Positions 1 through 12,730 are shown, counted from the stretch's first letter. The stretch: DNA of 64,000 nt from Thelephora terrestris (GCA_015956445.1 WIUZ02000001.1:3038001-3102000), one strand, 5' to 3'. Numbers and translations: made by a program. The notes: generated from the letters alone by a model not told the origin.

Positions 1-345
1 TTCCTTTGTGCCCTGTTTTATGAGGAGACGACCGCGTGTGTTCCGAGTGCAGAGATCGCAACACTCGTGTATAGCAAGGCGCTCGTGATGAGCGCTGTAC
101 GTATCGGCCTGAACTCAATCGGACGAAACTGAGCTTTCTAAGCGCCTGCTTCTTGTGAAAACGTTTCCCATTCCCAAGCGACTTGACGCGCATATTTATT
201 TTCCATCGCTTATCAGAGGTTTTGTATGCGAGAAGTCTTCCGAGTAATGCCACCGCTAACCCTCTCTTTTTACACTCTCGCCGTGAAAAGTAGCGTTCAT
301 CGGATCAGACCCGCCAATGAGTTTTGAGGCCTTGAGGAACTGTGG

Positions 346-351
346 TATATA
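346..351 (+). promoter_or_regulatory. TATA-like box upstream of the amidohydrolase gene
   Basis: A TATATA hexamer lies 54 bp before the ATG at 405, followed by a C/T-rich leader. The placement fits a fungal core promoter. The rest of 1-404 shows no gene that I can support; it is probably promoter and the flank of the preceding locus. Confidence 0.4.
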
Positions 352-404
352 CAGTGCACCACTGAGGGCACCCTGCTCCCTCGACCACCCCTCCCTCCTC
401 CCCA

Positions 405-3066
405 ATGTCCGATTCCGAGCTTAGACAGCGTCAGCCGAGCCCGACGACGCCCCCGAAGGCACCACTAAAGTATAGAAAGGGTAGCATCCCCCCACCATCG
501 AACCAGCCACCCGCTACGACCGCCACCCGTGGTTTCATTTTAGCTGCTTCATTGGTGTTATCCGTCATCCTCCTTCTCTACCTCCGCAACTTCCATTCCC
601 TGTCACCGGCTAGCTCCTATATCCTCTGTTCGCCTCCTGGGACACAGCAAATTTATACCGTTGATAATGACAAGTCAGAAGTAGAGTGCATGGCCGTCAG
701 TGGTAACCTCATAGTCGACACGGGTGCCCACGGTATGTCACATGAATGCACCAACCTATTCAGGACACCGTTCATGGCTCATTTCCCCCAGCCGACCTCA
801 CAGGCCGATATTCATCATACAAATTGATGTACATCAAGCCCGGTGCGGTGGTGGTACCAGGACTGACAGGTAGATCCACCCCCCCCCCCCCCTGGAATGT
901 CACATTATTACTTCATACTCTGTCCCGTAGATTCCCATGTCCACGCCTTAGAGTATGGCGCCCAGAGGCAGATCCCCATGGAGGAGGCGCGGAACGCACT
1001 GGGTGAACCCGCTTCGTTTGCGTCATACAAAGTCCAGAACGCTCTATGCTGACATTCGCGATAACCACAGAGGCTGTGGAGCACGTTTCCAACTACATCA
1101 AGGCTGACCCCGCGATCTATCACAACTTTTCTTACTTTATTGAGGGCTGGGGATGGGATCATACCAGATGGCCTGCAGAACAGTGGCCTACCACCGTATG
1201 CCAAGTTTCTGATCCATGCGAATTTGCGATCTAAATCATGTGTGATGCAGGAGGAAATGGAAAGTGACCCTTTTGTTCGTGGACGTCAAGTGGTCCTTCA
1301 GAGCAAGGATGGACATGCCCTTTGGGTATCACAAAGGGTTCTAGATGCCATGGCCCCGATCCCCGCCCATGTCGAAGGCGGCCACATTGTTCGTGATGAG
1401 ACAGGGAATCCTACCGGTCAGCGCACTCCATCGATGTCATGAGGCCTGCACCTGCCTGACACATGGCCCCAGGCGTATTTTTGGACAACGCTCAGGATCT
1501 GGTTCCCAGACCTCCTCCAACTGAGAAGCAGCTCCTCAAACGATGGTCGATTATGGTCAGGGACGCGCATGCGGTAGGCTTGACTTCAGTGCATGACGCG
1601 GGTTTCAGTCCTGTTTCATTAAAGTTCTTTGAATGGTAAGCATCCTACGTAATCTCAGCGTCACCTACTTGCCTGCTGATTCGTTCACAGCCAAGCTAAG
1701 AACAATAATTTACCGGTAGGCCTTCACGCTAGAACCTTCGATGCACGATGGTGATGTTATGACGTTAGCTACGCGTCTATGGCATGAGATATTTCGATGA
1801 AAGTGGCCCCTATTGGGGTAACACCTCCGCAAAGATCATCGCCGCCGGAAACAACCGCCTCACTTCTCGCAGTGTTAAAATATTCGGGGATGGTGAGCAG
1901 ATGTGTCGTGTACAAGAGAACAACGAGCCACTGACTACGTGCTGTAGGCGCTTTGAGATCAGGAGGTGCAGCTGTATGTCATCGCTCGGTTCGCCTCCGA
2001 GATGTCTCCGACACGCCCGCATCTTTCTCCACAGCTGTATGAACCATACTCAGATAACCCGGAGACTCGCGGATTCATGCGGCTATCTACGAAGGTCCTT
2101 GACGAAATCATTCCAAACTTCTTGCGTGATGGCTGGCAAGTGGTCAGTCCGGTGGCTTTCTGTGCACGTTTAGTACATGTTAACCTTGATTTTAATTCAG
2201 AACATTCACGCCATCGGAGATCGGGCGAACGCGATCATCCTAGACGCGTTCGAGAATGCCCTCAAAGACACGAACGTCACCGCCCTGCGTCCGCGACTTG
2301 AACATGCCCAGTTCATGAGGAAGCAGGATATGACTCGGCTTGGGAAGCTCGGAGGTAAGTCTGCCGGTCCCGCACATCCCTTGAGTTCGTATCGGCCAAC
2401 CGAGCAATTCAGTCATCGCTAGCGTTCAACCCACCCATGCGTGAGTTGCGGACGTAATGGTTTTCTGATGACCTCCCGAACGATAACCATTTCAATTCAG
2501 CATCAGTGACATGTGGTATGCTGAAAGTCGACTTGTGAGTCTTTGTTTGTAATCTGGGTCAACTCGGGTCACGGAACCGCTGATGGGATATTGGTAGGGA
2601 CCAGAGCGGGTCAAAGGATTGTATGCATTCAGATCCATCATCGACGAAGGGGCCAGGATTACGTTGGGCTCTGACGCTCCGGTAGAAACTATAAACCCAC
2701 TATCTGGATTCTATGCTGCGATAACGAGGGTGTCTCCCGAAGGCCAATCGCCCCATGGACCCGACGGTTGGTTCCCTGAGCAGAGAATCAGTCGGAAAGA
2801 AGCGTTGAGGGGTAAGAGGACCCTTTTGCGACCTTAAAACCTTTTCCGAGCGGGGAATGGCTAATATTTGGGCCGCTTTAGGAATAACTATCGATCCCGC
2901 GTACGCCTCGTTCACAGATAACATCCTGGGCTCAATCGTTCCTGGCAAGCGAGCCGATTACGTCGTGTTCTCGCAAGACATTATGGAAGTACCCGCTGAC
3001 CAGGTCTTGAAAACGAAGGTGCTTGCCACAGTTATGGACGGGAAAGCCGTATATGGAGCATTGTGA
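405..3066 (+). CDS. Membrane-anchored amidohydrolase family 3 (YtcJ-like) protein
   Basis: This is a metal-dependent hydrolase of the amidohydrolase-3 superfamily; the substrate cannot be told from sequence. Translation starts at the ATG at 405 with a Pro-rich cytosolic stretch and one transmembrane helix (about residues 44-62, ILAASLVLSVILLLYL), so it looks like a type II membrane protein. Further exons carry the metal-binding DSHVHALE motif (after an intron ending near 931), ESDPFVRGRQVVL, then the metal ligand region INIHAIGDRAN-like after the intron near 2200, RLEHAQFM, SVQPTHA, and the LGSDAPVE motif near 2667. The stop is at 3064-3066. I count roughly nine or more introns of 40-80 bp; one (near 870-931) contains a poly-C run. 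All metal-ligand motifs are present, so it looks functional. Relatives in agaricomycetes have the same membrane-anchored form. Exact exon borders in the middle are uncertain. Confidence 0.82.
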
Positions 3067-3806
3067 TCGAACGAGCGGAAGGTTCTCCTGCACTTCATGA
3101 AGCATGGGGAAGGTCGTGCTGGGGCTGCGGGCGAGCCCGGATGATCCATTTCCACCTTCCTCTCATTCATGCTGCTGGCGATTTCTCACCCGAGGGTTTG
3201 TATGTAATCTGGACGTGTTTTGTAACAGATGTAGGCCTACAATATGAAACATGTCCGACATCATTGTACGATAACAGGACCGTCTATCCGGGGATTTGTA
3301 ACGTAACGTACGTTCGGTCAAGAGATTGAATGCCTGCGGGTGTCATCCTGTGCCCATGAAACTGTGTAAGGGGGGGTAGAATGCGATGATCCAGCTTTCT
3401 CGGATGCGGTAAGTGACATCCACCAATCCCATTCACTTGATGGCACATGATTCTAATGACTAAATTCTCACGAACGCAAACGCCTCGACAAAACACCCCG
3501 ACCATGGTTTACGTTCCTTCTCCTCCAGAGTCTTTCAAGAACCGGCCTGCTCTTCGTTGTCCACGACCTTCACCCGATAGCTTTCTTTCTCCGTTCGTTT
3601 TCTCCAGTTCCACCCACCAACCCTCCCACTCACCCCCCACTTCCACCGCCGCAGATCACACTTGACGAACGCGGCCCGCGTTCGCTAAAGGTTTCATTCA
3701 AGAGAGTGCACACTTCCAACCAATCTCGCCTTCATATAAACCCACGGTGAGCACACATTCACCGCTACGACCCCTTACAACCCCGTGCTCACTCAACACC
3801 AAAGTC
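3067..3806. other. Intergenic region with promoter of the F-box gene
   Basis: No gene is recognisable here. The first part is the likely 3' flank of the amidohydrolase gene. From about 3500 the sequence becomes C/T-rich, and a TATAAA box at 3735-3740 sits 67 bp before the F-box ATG. Confidence 0.5.
3735..3740 (+). promoter_or_regulatory. TATA box of the F-box gene
   Basis: TATAAA lies 67 bp upstream of the ATG at 3807, at a normal distance for a fungal TATA element with a short 5' leader. Confidence 0.45.
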
Positions 3807-5194
3807 ATGGCCATCATTCTGGATGCCACCCCGGCACAAGTTCCACCTTCGCTCGTCCACCCTGGAATCCCGCCAGAGCTGTCGGACAGAGTAATTGACT
3901 TCCTCCACGACGACTGGACCGCTCTCAAGGCGTGTAGCCTCACCTGCAAGGCATGGCTTCCCACAAGTCGGTTTCACCTTTGGAATCGTGTGGTTCTGCG
4001 TTATCCCGGCGACGGAACCGATTACGCAGAGTTTCTGAAGGCCTCTCCGGTCATCACTTCCTGCATAGTCGACCTGACGATCGAGTTTCCAACAGACAGG
4101 AGTAACGACACCTCTAGAGAAGCCGAGGCGGAATGGATGACAGACACTTTAATACCCATATTCTCCACCCTCAAAATCCTACGACAACTGATGTTTCTTG
4201 GCGCGTACTTTGGGGAGGACGCGTTCCTGGCCAAAATCTCCTCTAGCCTGTCAACCGCCAGAGTTGTACAACTCAGCACGTGTCACTTCTCCAAGTTCAG
4301 CAGCTTTGTGGAACTCGTGTGGTCCTGCCCTTCAGCGGAGAACCTCCGGTTAGACGCAATATCCTTCGATGAAGTCGATGCCTATACCCCCAGACCTCTC
4401 TCTGTTCCACGCCCCGAACTCAAGTTCCTCATGATCATATACTATTCTTCGGTTCACATGCCGGTGGTCATAGATTGGCTCGTCTCCGAAGGTTTCTGCA
4501 CCCATGTCGACTTCCTTGTCGTTTTCCAACAACACATCGACTCTCCGGCAATCACGCGTCTTCTACCAGCCGTTGGGTCAAATTTACGCCATCTGAGTGT
4601 TTCGTATCAATCCCTTCCGACAGCGCCGGATTCAAAAGACGGTAAGTCCGTCGTCCCCCCTTTTTTTCTTCTCGATGAACAGAACGGGTGCGATCGATCC
4701 AGAAAACGCCGTTCTATTTGTCCGCCCCGTTCATCTCTCCTTCGGCCGTCGAGACCCCCACTTTTTAGTCCCTTCATTTCAATTCTGCAGTAGAGCGCCC
4801 ATACTCACCTAGCTTCGTACTCCCGAAAGCAGATTGTGCAGATCTTTTCCCAACGATCTCCCACTGCACGGACCTCCGGTCACTGAACTTCATCTTCGAT
4901 GGAATAGGGACATTTGCGTGGATCCCCCTCGTGATATCCCAAATATCCTCCCCGCACGTCCAAGAAATCGACCTCGGGATTACCGAATTCTTCGCCCCGG
5001 ACGATTTTGATCGGTTCGATTGGCCCTCGCTCTGGAGCGCCTTGACACAACCCCGGTTGGTGAAACTCAAGAGCGTACGGTTCACGGTCGCAGTGGAGTC
5101 CTGCCAGTCGTCGAAGAAGATGAAGGAGTGTATAACCCGCCACCTCAAGAAGATTGACACACGAGGGTTGATTTCCGTGGACTGTCATATATAG
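3807..5194 (+). CDS. F-box protein (basidiomycete LRR-like type)
   Basis: Two exons, 3807-4641 and 4791-5194, join across a GT-AG intron with a T/C-rich 3' half and give 412 residues. The N-terminal region contains an F-box: IPPELSDRVIDFLHDD followed by ALKACSLTCKAW, about residues 18-50. The remainder is a degenerate leucine-rich region typical of the very large agaricomycete F-box family, which recruits substrates to SCF ubiquitin ligases through Skp1. I chose the ATG at 3807 because the upstream in-frame extension to 3747 has no ATG, only GTG. The substrate is unknown. Confidence 0.85.
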
Positions 5195-5734
5195 AGGCTA
5201 CCCTTTCCGTTCTGACGTGCGTTGGGTTAGTCCATCCCATCGTATAGACACCCGTGTTGTTTTTGGGATACTTATACCCGCTCTCAACTGTATTTTTGAC
5301 ATTTTACTATTGCATTTTCCTTGAGGACTTGACCTCACTTACAGACCAGATGGGACTTGGGGCTCCGAGTCGCTTTCCGAGTAAGCCCCTCGTGGGCAAC
5401 AGCCGCTGTTTAAACGTACGGCGGAATGAGGGCGAGGGGTGGTATCCACGAACACACAGATGACAGATCAGACGCGAATTTTTGCTATAGAGTACAGATA
5501 GGGAAGAACGCGCATGTTGAGTGAGAGAGAGAAAAACGGTAATGGACGCGGCGCTAGTAGTACACAAGAATCACCAGGAGTATGCTTTTTGCAATCGTTG
5601 ACCCAAAGGAATGTGAACAAAGGACGCAGTGGGGGGTGAAAATTATGGCTCTCGTCGGTGATGAAAAGTCTCAGGACTAGACGGATCACGGATGAGCACT
5701 CGAGACAGTTTAGAAGGCAAGGGCGAGTCTTACT
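5195..5734. other. Convergent intergenic region
   Basis: This lies between the 3' ends of the F-box gene and the RNA-binding protein gene on the opposite strand. I see no conserved coding signal. The short reading frames are on both strands, overlap one another and resemble no family. Confidence 0.4.
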
Positions 5735-6783
5735 TTAGTATCCGGCGCTGTATCCACCGTATCCTTGCTGATACCCTTGTCCTCCTCCACCTATGAAAAG
5801 GTAAGAGTGTGAATCGATCAGCTTAATCACAGAACGCACGACTGTAGCCACCTTGGTTATAGCCGCCGCCGCCGTAGCTACCTCCACCACCGTAGCCACC
5901 ACCACCACCGCCGCTCTGGTATCCACCACCGCCGTATCCTACAGTGTTGGCAGTGAGTGGAAGTATGGGACTGAATTGTGGGAACACAAACCTCCTCCTC
6001 CACCACCACCGCCGCCAGAGCCACGGCTGTTAGCAAGGTTGACCTTGATCCTACGGCCATCGAGCTCCTGTTCGTTGAGAGCAGCAATGGCGGCGTTGGC
6101 CTCCGCCTCGGAGCTGAAGGTGACGAATCCGAAACCGCGAGAGCGACCGGTGTCACGATCGCGCATCACGATTGACTAAGGTGAAGGAAAAAGACAATCA
6201 GAGACCTTGTCTAGACCTGTGATGGATCACCCTGAAGCGAAATCGATCGAGATTTTTCGATCACTTTTTGGGCGGGAACACGAAGTTCGACTTCGAGATT
6301 ATTCTCGGATTGTCCGTCATCGCCGCAGACGAATGACTCGTGCAGAAATCGAGAAGCAAGATCAAATAGGTACACACATCGAGAACTTGACCGTATCCTC
6401 CAAAGGCCTGATCCAGGGATGATCGATGAGGACGGACGAGATAACACCGAGCAGGGACGAACGGGAGCCAATGTCAATAATAAAACACGATCAGGACACG
6501 GAATTTGGAAGAACGCGTTGGACTGATACTGACATCGCGCAAAGTGTCATCGGTAGTGTTCCAACTCAAATTTCTATATTGTCAAAAACCGAGACGCGGA
6601 CAAGGGCACAACGGTTCAAGCAACATGAAACGAGAGCAATCGTTGACAAGGGGGGAGGGAGACGGAGGGGCGAGGTTGGTCAGGGGCAAGAACAGGGAAA
6701 AATAATCAGTATCGGGAAGAGGGATGAGATAGGGAAGCGATGAGAAGGGAGGCAACCGACCCAACGTATAGTTTTGCAGACAT
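5735..6783 (-). CDS. Glycine-rich RNA-binding protein (single RRM)
   Basis: This small RRM protein (143 residues) resembles plant and fungal glycine-rich RNA-binding proteins, which bind and remodel RNA, often under cold or other stress. Six exons on the minus strand: 6761-6783, 6534-6573, 6378-6407, 5992-6175, 5840-5938 and 5735-5790; their lengths sum to 144 codons with the stop. The RRM starts right at the N-terminus with RNP2 (KLYVGNLSW), followed by [16 protein letters not shown], and RNP1 (RGFGFVTF) about residues 42-49. After ANSRG the protein is a Gly/Tyr/Gln-rich tail ending [10 protein letters not shown]. The first three exons are only 23, 40 and 30 nt, so the ATG exon is easily missed. 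The frame and the RNP motifs leave little doubt. Confidence 0.88.
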
Positions 6784-7283
6784 GATTATCGGCGTTCTCT
6801 AGTACCTCAAGCTAATAACGAACCGGAACGAACGCAAAGGATAGACAGCAGAAGGAGCTGAGTTGGAGAGTCGTGGGGGTAAGGAAAGAAGAAAGAGGGA
6901 GAGGGGGGATTTCAGCCTTTAGGTTTATATTCTCCCTTTCAAACTCCGGTAATCGTTATTTGTCCTTGTTATTTTGCTCAGCATTCAGTCCCGTGCCTCA
7001 TCTAAGACATACAATCGTTAGCGGCGAAACGAGCACAAGTGTTTATGTATATGTACATACAAGGCGTAGTCTGAAACTGTGCGCAATGAGCCGAGGCATC
7101 GAATTCGGTAACGGCGACAAGAGAAACGGATGCAATCCAACAGAAAGGGGAGAACATGCTGTACCTATGTACGGAAATGAGAGAGTAGGGGAACAAAATG
7201 AACGGACCGCGGTCCTTCATGCACAAAAACAGTAAGGGCCCGAGATACGAGTTCACCAACTGGAACGTCGCTCTGAGCGCGTC
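6784..7283. other. Intergenic: promoter of the RNA-binding protein gene and 3' flank of the ABC transporter gene
   Basis: The sequence is purine-rich on the plus strand (hence pyrimidine-rich upstream of the minus-strand RNA-binding protein gene). Nothing else is recognised. Confidence 0.4.
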
Positions 7284-10200
7284 TCAAATAAGCGTCTTTC
7301 GCTTCTCCTTCCTATCCTTCCTCAACAACACCTTCGCAACATCGTTCACGCTCGGAGATGGGCTGTCTGAGACAGGTGCATCCGTCATGGGCTCATCCTT
7401 GTTGATCGATGTCGAGGTTCCCTCGCGCTTGAAGCCCGGTATGTTCTGGATTGGAATCGCCAAGGCAGAACCGGCCCTCCTGGTCCCAATCGAAATTCTT
7501 CTGCCGAGACGCTGGAAGTTCTGTGACGCGGTGCGCTTCCTCTTTGGCTCTGCATCGGGATCTGGAGTCTCGTTCCTCGACGGTGGGGATTGTGGTTCGA
7601 ACGTTACTGCAGCGCTCTGCGGACGGGAACCGTTTCCAGTGGACGGGGTGTCGTGAGGCTCAACTTCACCAGAGCCTGGGAACGCAACCGTTGTGGGGAA
7701 CGATACGGGCTGCGACAGTTCGGCTTCTGGGGCAGATTCTCGTTTGGCTTCAACAGGGACCTCTTCCACCTCCTGGTCACGATCGTTAGTCGGAAAATCC
7801 ACGGGGGCATTCGCATCCTTTTCAGCAAATTCAAGGTTGGCACCGACACCAGAGTGGTTGGCCTCGTATTCTGCCGCGTCTCCGTTCTCGGTCACATCCT
7901 GTGCGGTAGTGTCCTGTTCAACCTCGTAGGCAGTGACAGAGTGTCTCTTCGCAACTGTAGAAGCTGCGTCGGAAGCAGAAACCTGATCGCTCCACATTTC
8001 CGCAAACGTGCCATTCAACGCGAGCAATTCGGCGTGGTTGCCACGTTCCATCACGGAACCATCCTTGAGAACCAGTATCCTGTAGAGTACATAAGCACTA
8101 CGCTATCGGCGAGCTAGAACAGCACTTACTGATCAGCGTTAGCGATGGTCTATTGGAAGGGTACATGAATGTAATCAGCACGTGAGAGAAGGTCACACCA
8201 AACGATAACTTACGGAGAGACGGTGAGCGATGGACAGGGAAGTGCGTCCCTGAGCTAGATCTTCTAAAGCCTTTTGAATGTCCTTTTCTGTAGAAGTGTC
8301 CAGGGCGCTGGTAGCCTCGTCGAGCAAAAGAATTGGCGGGTTCTTCAAAAGGGTCCTAGCGATGGCCACGCGCTGTTTCTCCCCGCCGCTGAGCCTGACG
8401 CCGCGTTCACCAACATTTGTCTCGTAGCCGTCAGGGAAGCTCAAGATCCTCTCGTGCATTTGGGCAGCGGTAGCGGCAGAGACGATCTCTTCATCTGGGG
8501 CACCAATCCTACCATAACCAATGTTGTACTTGATGCTCGCGTTGAATAGGATGCTATCCTGCGGAACAACGCCGATCGCTTTCCTAAGACTGGCTTGGGT
8601 GACATCCCGGATATCTTGACCATCAATCAGGATTCTTCCTTGACCCTCCTTGAGGTCGTAGAATCGGTAAAGAAGCCGTAGAATGGTAGACTTCCCAGAG
8701 CCGGATACTCCGACAAGTGCGACCGATGAACCCTTGGGGACCTTGAAGGAGACGTTGTCTAGAGCAGTAACTCGATCATCGTACGAGAAGCTGACATTGT
8801 CTGCGTGAAAGCATTGAAGTCAGTTACGTATCGATTGGGTACTGAAGGGATCAGCGGACCAAACACAATTTCCCCATCAGTGACAATGAGATCCGGAGCG
8901 TTAGGTTTATCTTTGATACCAACCGGTTCATTGAGAAGTTTGAGTAACTTCTCGGTGTCCACCAAAGCGGTATTGATGGAGCGATAGATGGAAGCGAGCA
9001 TGTTCAAGGGTTCGTAGAGTTGGACGAGGTATGCAACGTAAATGACGAAGTCGCTAGCGGTGCTCTGTCCGTTTGTTACTCGCAGGGCCACGATGATCGA
9101 TCCAACGAGAAAACCGAGAGTCTAATGTGGTGTCAGACCAAAGAGACACTCGAGCCAGCAGTAAAGACACACTAGAATCAAGTTTTGCACCAGATTGAGC
9201 AAGTTAAGGGAAACTAGAAGCGGAATGAGAACAGGACAACAACTTCGAAAATGTGACCCACCGATAACACGGTATTCAAGAGCCTGGTAGCTGGCAAGGG
9301 CGGCACGATATCGCTCTCCCTCGTGTTGCTCACCATTGAAGTACTTCACGGTTTCGTAGTTCAGGAGGCAGTCGGTATGTATTCCTCGGGTGACGATATC
9401 CTTGTCGTTCATTTGTCTGCGAAGCTTTGTTCTCCAGCGGGTCAGGACGACGGTGGCGATGACTGAGGGTAAGGTCAATATGTGGTAACAAGGGCAGATA
9501 GTGGGGACATACTGTATGCACTGGTCGCGACGGCGATAACAACGGCCAATGTCCAGTCGAAGATAACGGCGAAAATTACGAGTGCAACAATAATGTCAAC
9601 AAATGTGGGAACGATGTTGAACAGGATGAGCTATGAATTCTCTAGTGAGTCGAGTTCTCTCACACTCATCCGAAGTACTCACCTCAAGAGTGCGGTTGAT
9701 GGCTGCACCTCTGTCCAGAATCCTGAGTACTTCCCCAGTCTTCCGGCGCACATGCCAAGACAAAGAGAGGTTCAAAAGGTGGTCGAATGCGAGTTGAGAC
9801 ATAGCTAAGGAAACAATCAGGTGTGGGGTAGGACTAGGAACGAGACGGGCGCGTACCACGATCGGAATATTGCATCACAGGTCCCCAAAGAGTCTGGGGA
9901 CAAATTACGGTTAGAATTTCGTATCCCTTGATATTTACTAACTTACGTCACGAAGTGCAGCGATACCACCACTGCTCTGGAGGAACCGTAGACCGATGTA
10001 TGTGAGGAGATACGGCCAGAAGGAAGCTCCGTCACCCTTCTCCAGCACGCCGACCAGTCTTCCAAGGGTAAGAGGGAGAAAGACGTTCACAACACGACCA
10101 ACAGCCAACAAAAAGATACAGAGACCCTGAAGGGAGGTAAGCACATACCGCGATCAGAAGAACAAGATCTGATCTCACAGCGACCACCTGAAGGGGCTTG

Positions 10201-11102
10201 CTCCTGGACGGCCACAGGTAGGGTGTGATATTCTTCATGCGGTGTAGAAACTCGCCCCATGATGGGTTGTAGGTCACCTCATCCTTCTGTTTTTTCTTGG
10301 AGGGGCCGGCATGTTGCGGAACCGGGGTGGGGGCACGGGTTGAGGGGTTGGAGCTTGGGGCTAGGGATCGGTCAATGAAGGTTCCGTACTTGGAAGAGAG
10401 AGGACTGAGGCCGGCGGAGGCTCGGATCGGTTGCGGCGCAACCAAGAAGGTGGATGCAGTCGGTTGTGTCTCGCGTTCTCCAGCATCGTCGACCGGAGCA
10501 TATTCGACGCGTGGATAGTGAAGCGCAAAAAAGAGGGGTGATAGGAGCAGGATGCGGAGAGCGGGAAACGCGATATGCAAGATGGCGGGTATAGTCACTA
10601 GAGATTTGGTTTGATCATCTGCCGAACAAGAGAAGAGAGGATGCAACAAACCTGATTTAAGCGTTGCTGCGAGTAGGGCCACTAGTGCGATATCGAACAT
10701 AAGGGCAAGGAGAATTGCATATTTGACGGAAGCAAACGACCAGACATTGACCCCACTGATGTCTTTGTACGCTCCGAGAGCGGCCAATCCACCGTAGGCA
10801 ACAACACCTAGAACGGCAGAGATTTCGATGGCAGTCAAAGCTGGCCATTGCTTGTTGATCACCGCGTAAACTACAAAAGTGAGGCCATCGGAGAAGTAAG
10901 AGAAGGAGGTAAGGGTGAGAAATGACAGGATCAGTCCTCGACGGGGTTCCTGGGACTTGACGACGACCGATGTGATTGGCGAGGGCTGGTTTGCGGATGC
11001 TCTTCTTGGAATGACAGAGAGAGCGGAGAGGAAGACGATAGCAGGGGCGACGACCCTGACCGCAAACAAGGCGAGGGAGAGTGGTGGTGGTTCAAACGTC
11101 AT
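7284..11102 (-). CDS. HMT1: Vacuolar heavy-metal tolerance ABC transporter (HMT1/ABCB6-type half transporter)
   Basis: This is an ATP-driven half-transporter that works as a dimer. Fission yeast HMT1 and its relatives sit in the vacuole membrane and confer heavy-metal tolerance by moving thiol peptides and conjugates. The order is an N-terminal extra membrane domain (TMD0-like, several helices in roughly the first 200 residues), a Ser/Pro-rich linker, the ABC membrane domain ([20 protein letters not shown] near 10130, then [12 protein letters not shown]), and the nucleotide-binding domain with Walker [10 protein letters not shown] (near 8705), signature LSGGEKQR (near 8380), Walker [13 protein letters not shown] and the H-loop IAHRLS. 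After the NBD comes an unusual low-complexity acidic tail of about 230 residues (7284 to about 8000). About ten short introns interrupt it. I took the ATG at 11102 ([14 protein letters not shown]) because hydrophobic sequence begins there; an in-frame ATG at 11348 would add a Ser/Thr/Pro-rich leader. The TMD0 argues against mitochondrial ATM1. Confidence 0.82.
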
Positions 11103-11442
11103 TACGGGGCCAACGGGGAACGTTGTCGTCGCGGACGTGCTCGAGATTAAAGTCGTTAACACGCACACCGCTTTGCTGGCAGACGGCGTGGTGGTCGTGA
11201 GACGTTGAGGAGACGGTCCTGGAGAAGGGGCGGTGGACGTATCGATTGCGGGTTTTTCAATGGACACGAGGCGAAGGGCCTCATCAAACGGCCAGGGGGA
11301 AGGACCCCGAACACCGGTTCTTGATAACAAAAGATTTGTAGTGACCATTACATCTCGCGTTCTTATCAAAACTAGTCAACACTACAACCGGATAACGTTT
11401 ACGCGGCCTGTCAGCGACCTAAGCGTACAACGGAACTAAAGT

Positions 11443-11763
11443 TTAAACGACATACCTTTTGTCGTTGTCGTCCCGCGCTCCGTCTCGCACCTCTTCTAGT
11501 TTGCTGCGCAAGATTTCTAACCTGCCCCCTTGCTTATCGAGATCGCCTCTTTGATGAACCTTTAGCGCTTCCCTCGCCTCCTTCACGAACTGATAAGACT
11601 GCTGGACGGACTGCTGGATCCCATCAGCTGTATTCGCGCTATCAGCCGACTCTGCATCCGGGAAGGTGTTTCCATCCGACAGGTCAACATCGGAAGCACG
11701 TAAGACTGCGAGGTCACGAAGGACATCTCCCAGTGGAAGTGGGTGTGGTTTGCTGGAGGACAT
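11443..11763 (-). CDS. Small conserved fungal protein of unknown function
   Basis: This single open frame of 106 residues starts at ATG 11763. It has an N-terminal Asp/Ser-rich part and a C-terminal charged, probably coiled-coil segment (SYQFVKEAREALKVHQRGD and KLEEVRDG). The last codons read through a good donor site (GTATGT, near 11450-11456), so the true C-terminus may be spliced onto a few further codons. From memory, similar short proteins with a YxFVKEAR motif occur in other basidiomycetes, but I know no function. It lies upstream of the HMT1-type gene on the same strand. Confidence 0.5.
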   Translation of the reverse strand: MSSSKPHPLPLGDVLRDLAVLRASDVDLSDGNTFPDAESADSANTADGIQQSVQQSYQFVKEAREALKVHQRGDLDKQGGRLEILRSKLEEVRDGARDDNDKRYVV

Positions 11764-12730
11764 TGGTTCCTAACGTAAAATAACACGTGGGAATGTCACT
11801 CAGCATCTTCTTCGTGACCCTGCCCTCGCTTCATCCTCATTTTTGAGGAACAGTGGGCGGCTTATCCGATTCCATCAGCTGCGCGTATCACGAACTTTAG
11901 TTCCATCTTCGGCATTCGGACCTTTGAGTCGATATCATCTTTGTGTTCCTCACCGGCTCAGGATCCTGAGCTCCACAGTTGTCGTTGGGTGCTTCCATGG
12001 ATCTTGCCATGTGGGGGTCAAGGCGCTCCACATCACCTCTTACCTCCACTCTAGCTCTCAGGTCAAGACACTGTCAGCCCTTCCACGATTGGATAGCACC
12101 GATTTCGCAAACGGAGCGTGTTGTGAATTCAATGTCAATTACGAGCCAAACCCTACACAGGATTCCCGTCCGTAACTGGTGGCGAGATTTCGCCTCCGAT
12201 ATTCGGTTCTCGGAATTCCCAATGTTCTCGGGTCAACGCTTGTTGTTCTGAGACTCGGCTCCCTACAAAATGAAAAGGGTACAAAGTAAAGAGTTCTTAA
12301 GGGAGAGCTATGGACAGCGGCCACCCATCCGATCCAGGCCTGTGATATATTCCCTTCGTGGTTGACGGGAAGACCTCCACCAGACTCCTCTTGGCGTGTT
12401 TTAATGGCCCAGAGGTTTCCCTGAGCGAAATCACCATGCCATTACGGGTTGACCACGGGTCACGCCCGTAAATGCTCTTCAGCATTTCATCCCTTTTTTA
12501 CGAAGGCGTCATAAGAGGTTGTATTACGGCTACTTACCCCACGGCGTTGCTAGAATTCAATAGATGTCGTTTCTTCTCGGAACTCAAATGTCTGCCTCAG
12601 GAGGTGTGAGCAATCGTGGGAAACTTTGCATGGTGGATAGGTGACACGTCGTCATTGCGCATAGCTTCACACAAGTTCAAACCTAAACAACTCCCGAGTC
12701 CCTGTACGATCCGAGGGCCGAACCGACAGG
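11764..12730. other. Divergent intergenic region between the small protein and HRD1
   Basis: About 970 bp with short frames on both strands and no family resemblance. It must hold the promoters of the small minus-strand gene and of HRD1. I recognise no RNA gene or repeat. Confidence 0.4.

Noticed and set aside
3747-3806. Upstream extension of the first F-box protein
   Set aside because: Starts with GTG and overlaps the region directly after a TATA box.
11103-11369. N-terminal extension of the HMT1-type transporter
   Set aside because: The longest version starts with TTG. An ATG at 11348 remains possible, but the added Ser/Thr/Pro stretch looks like leader sequence; kept only as an alternative.
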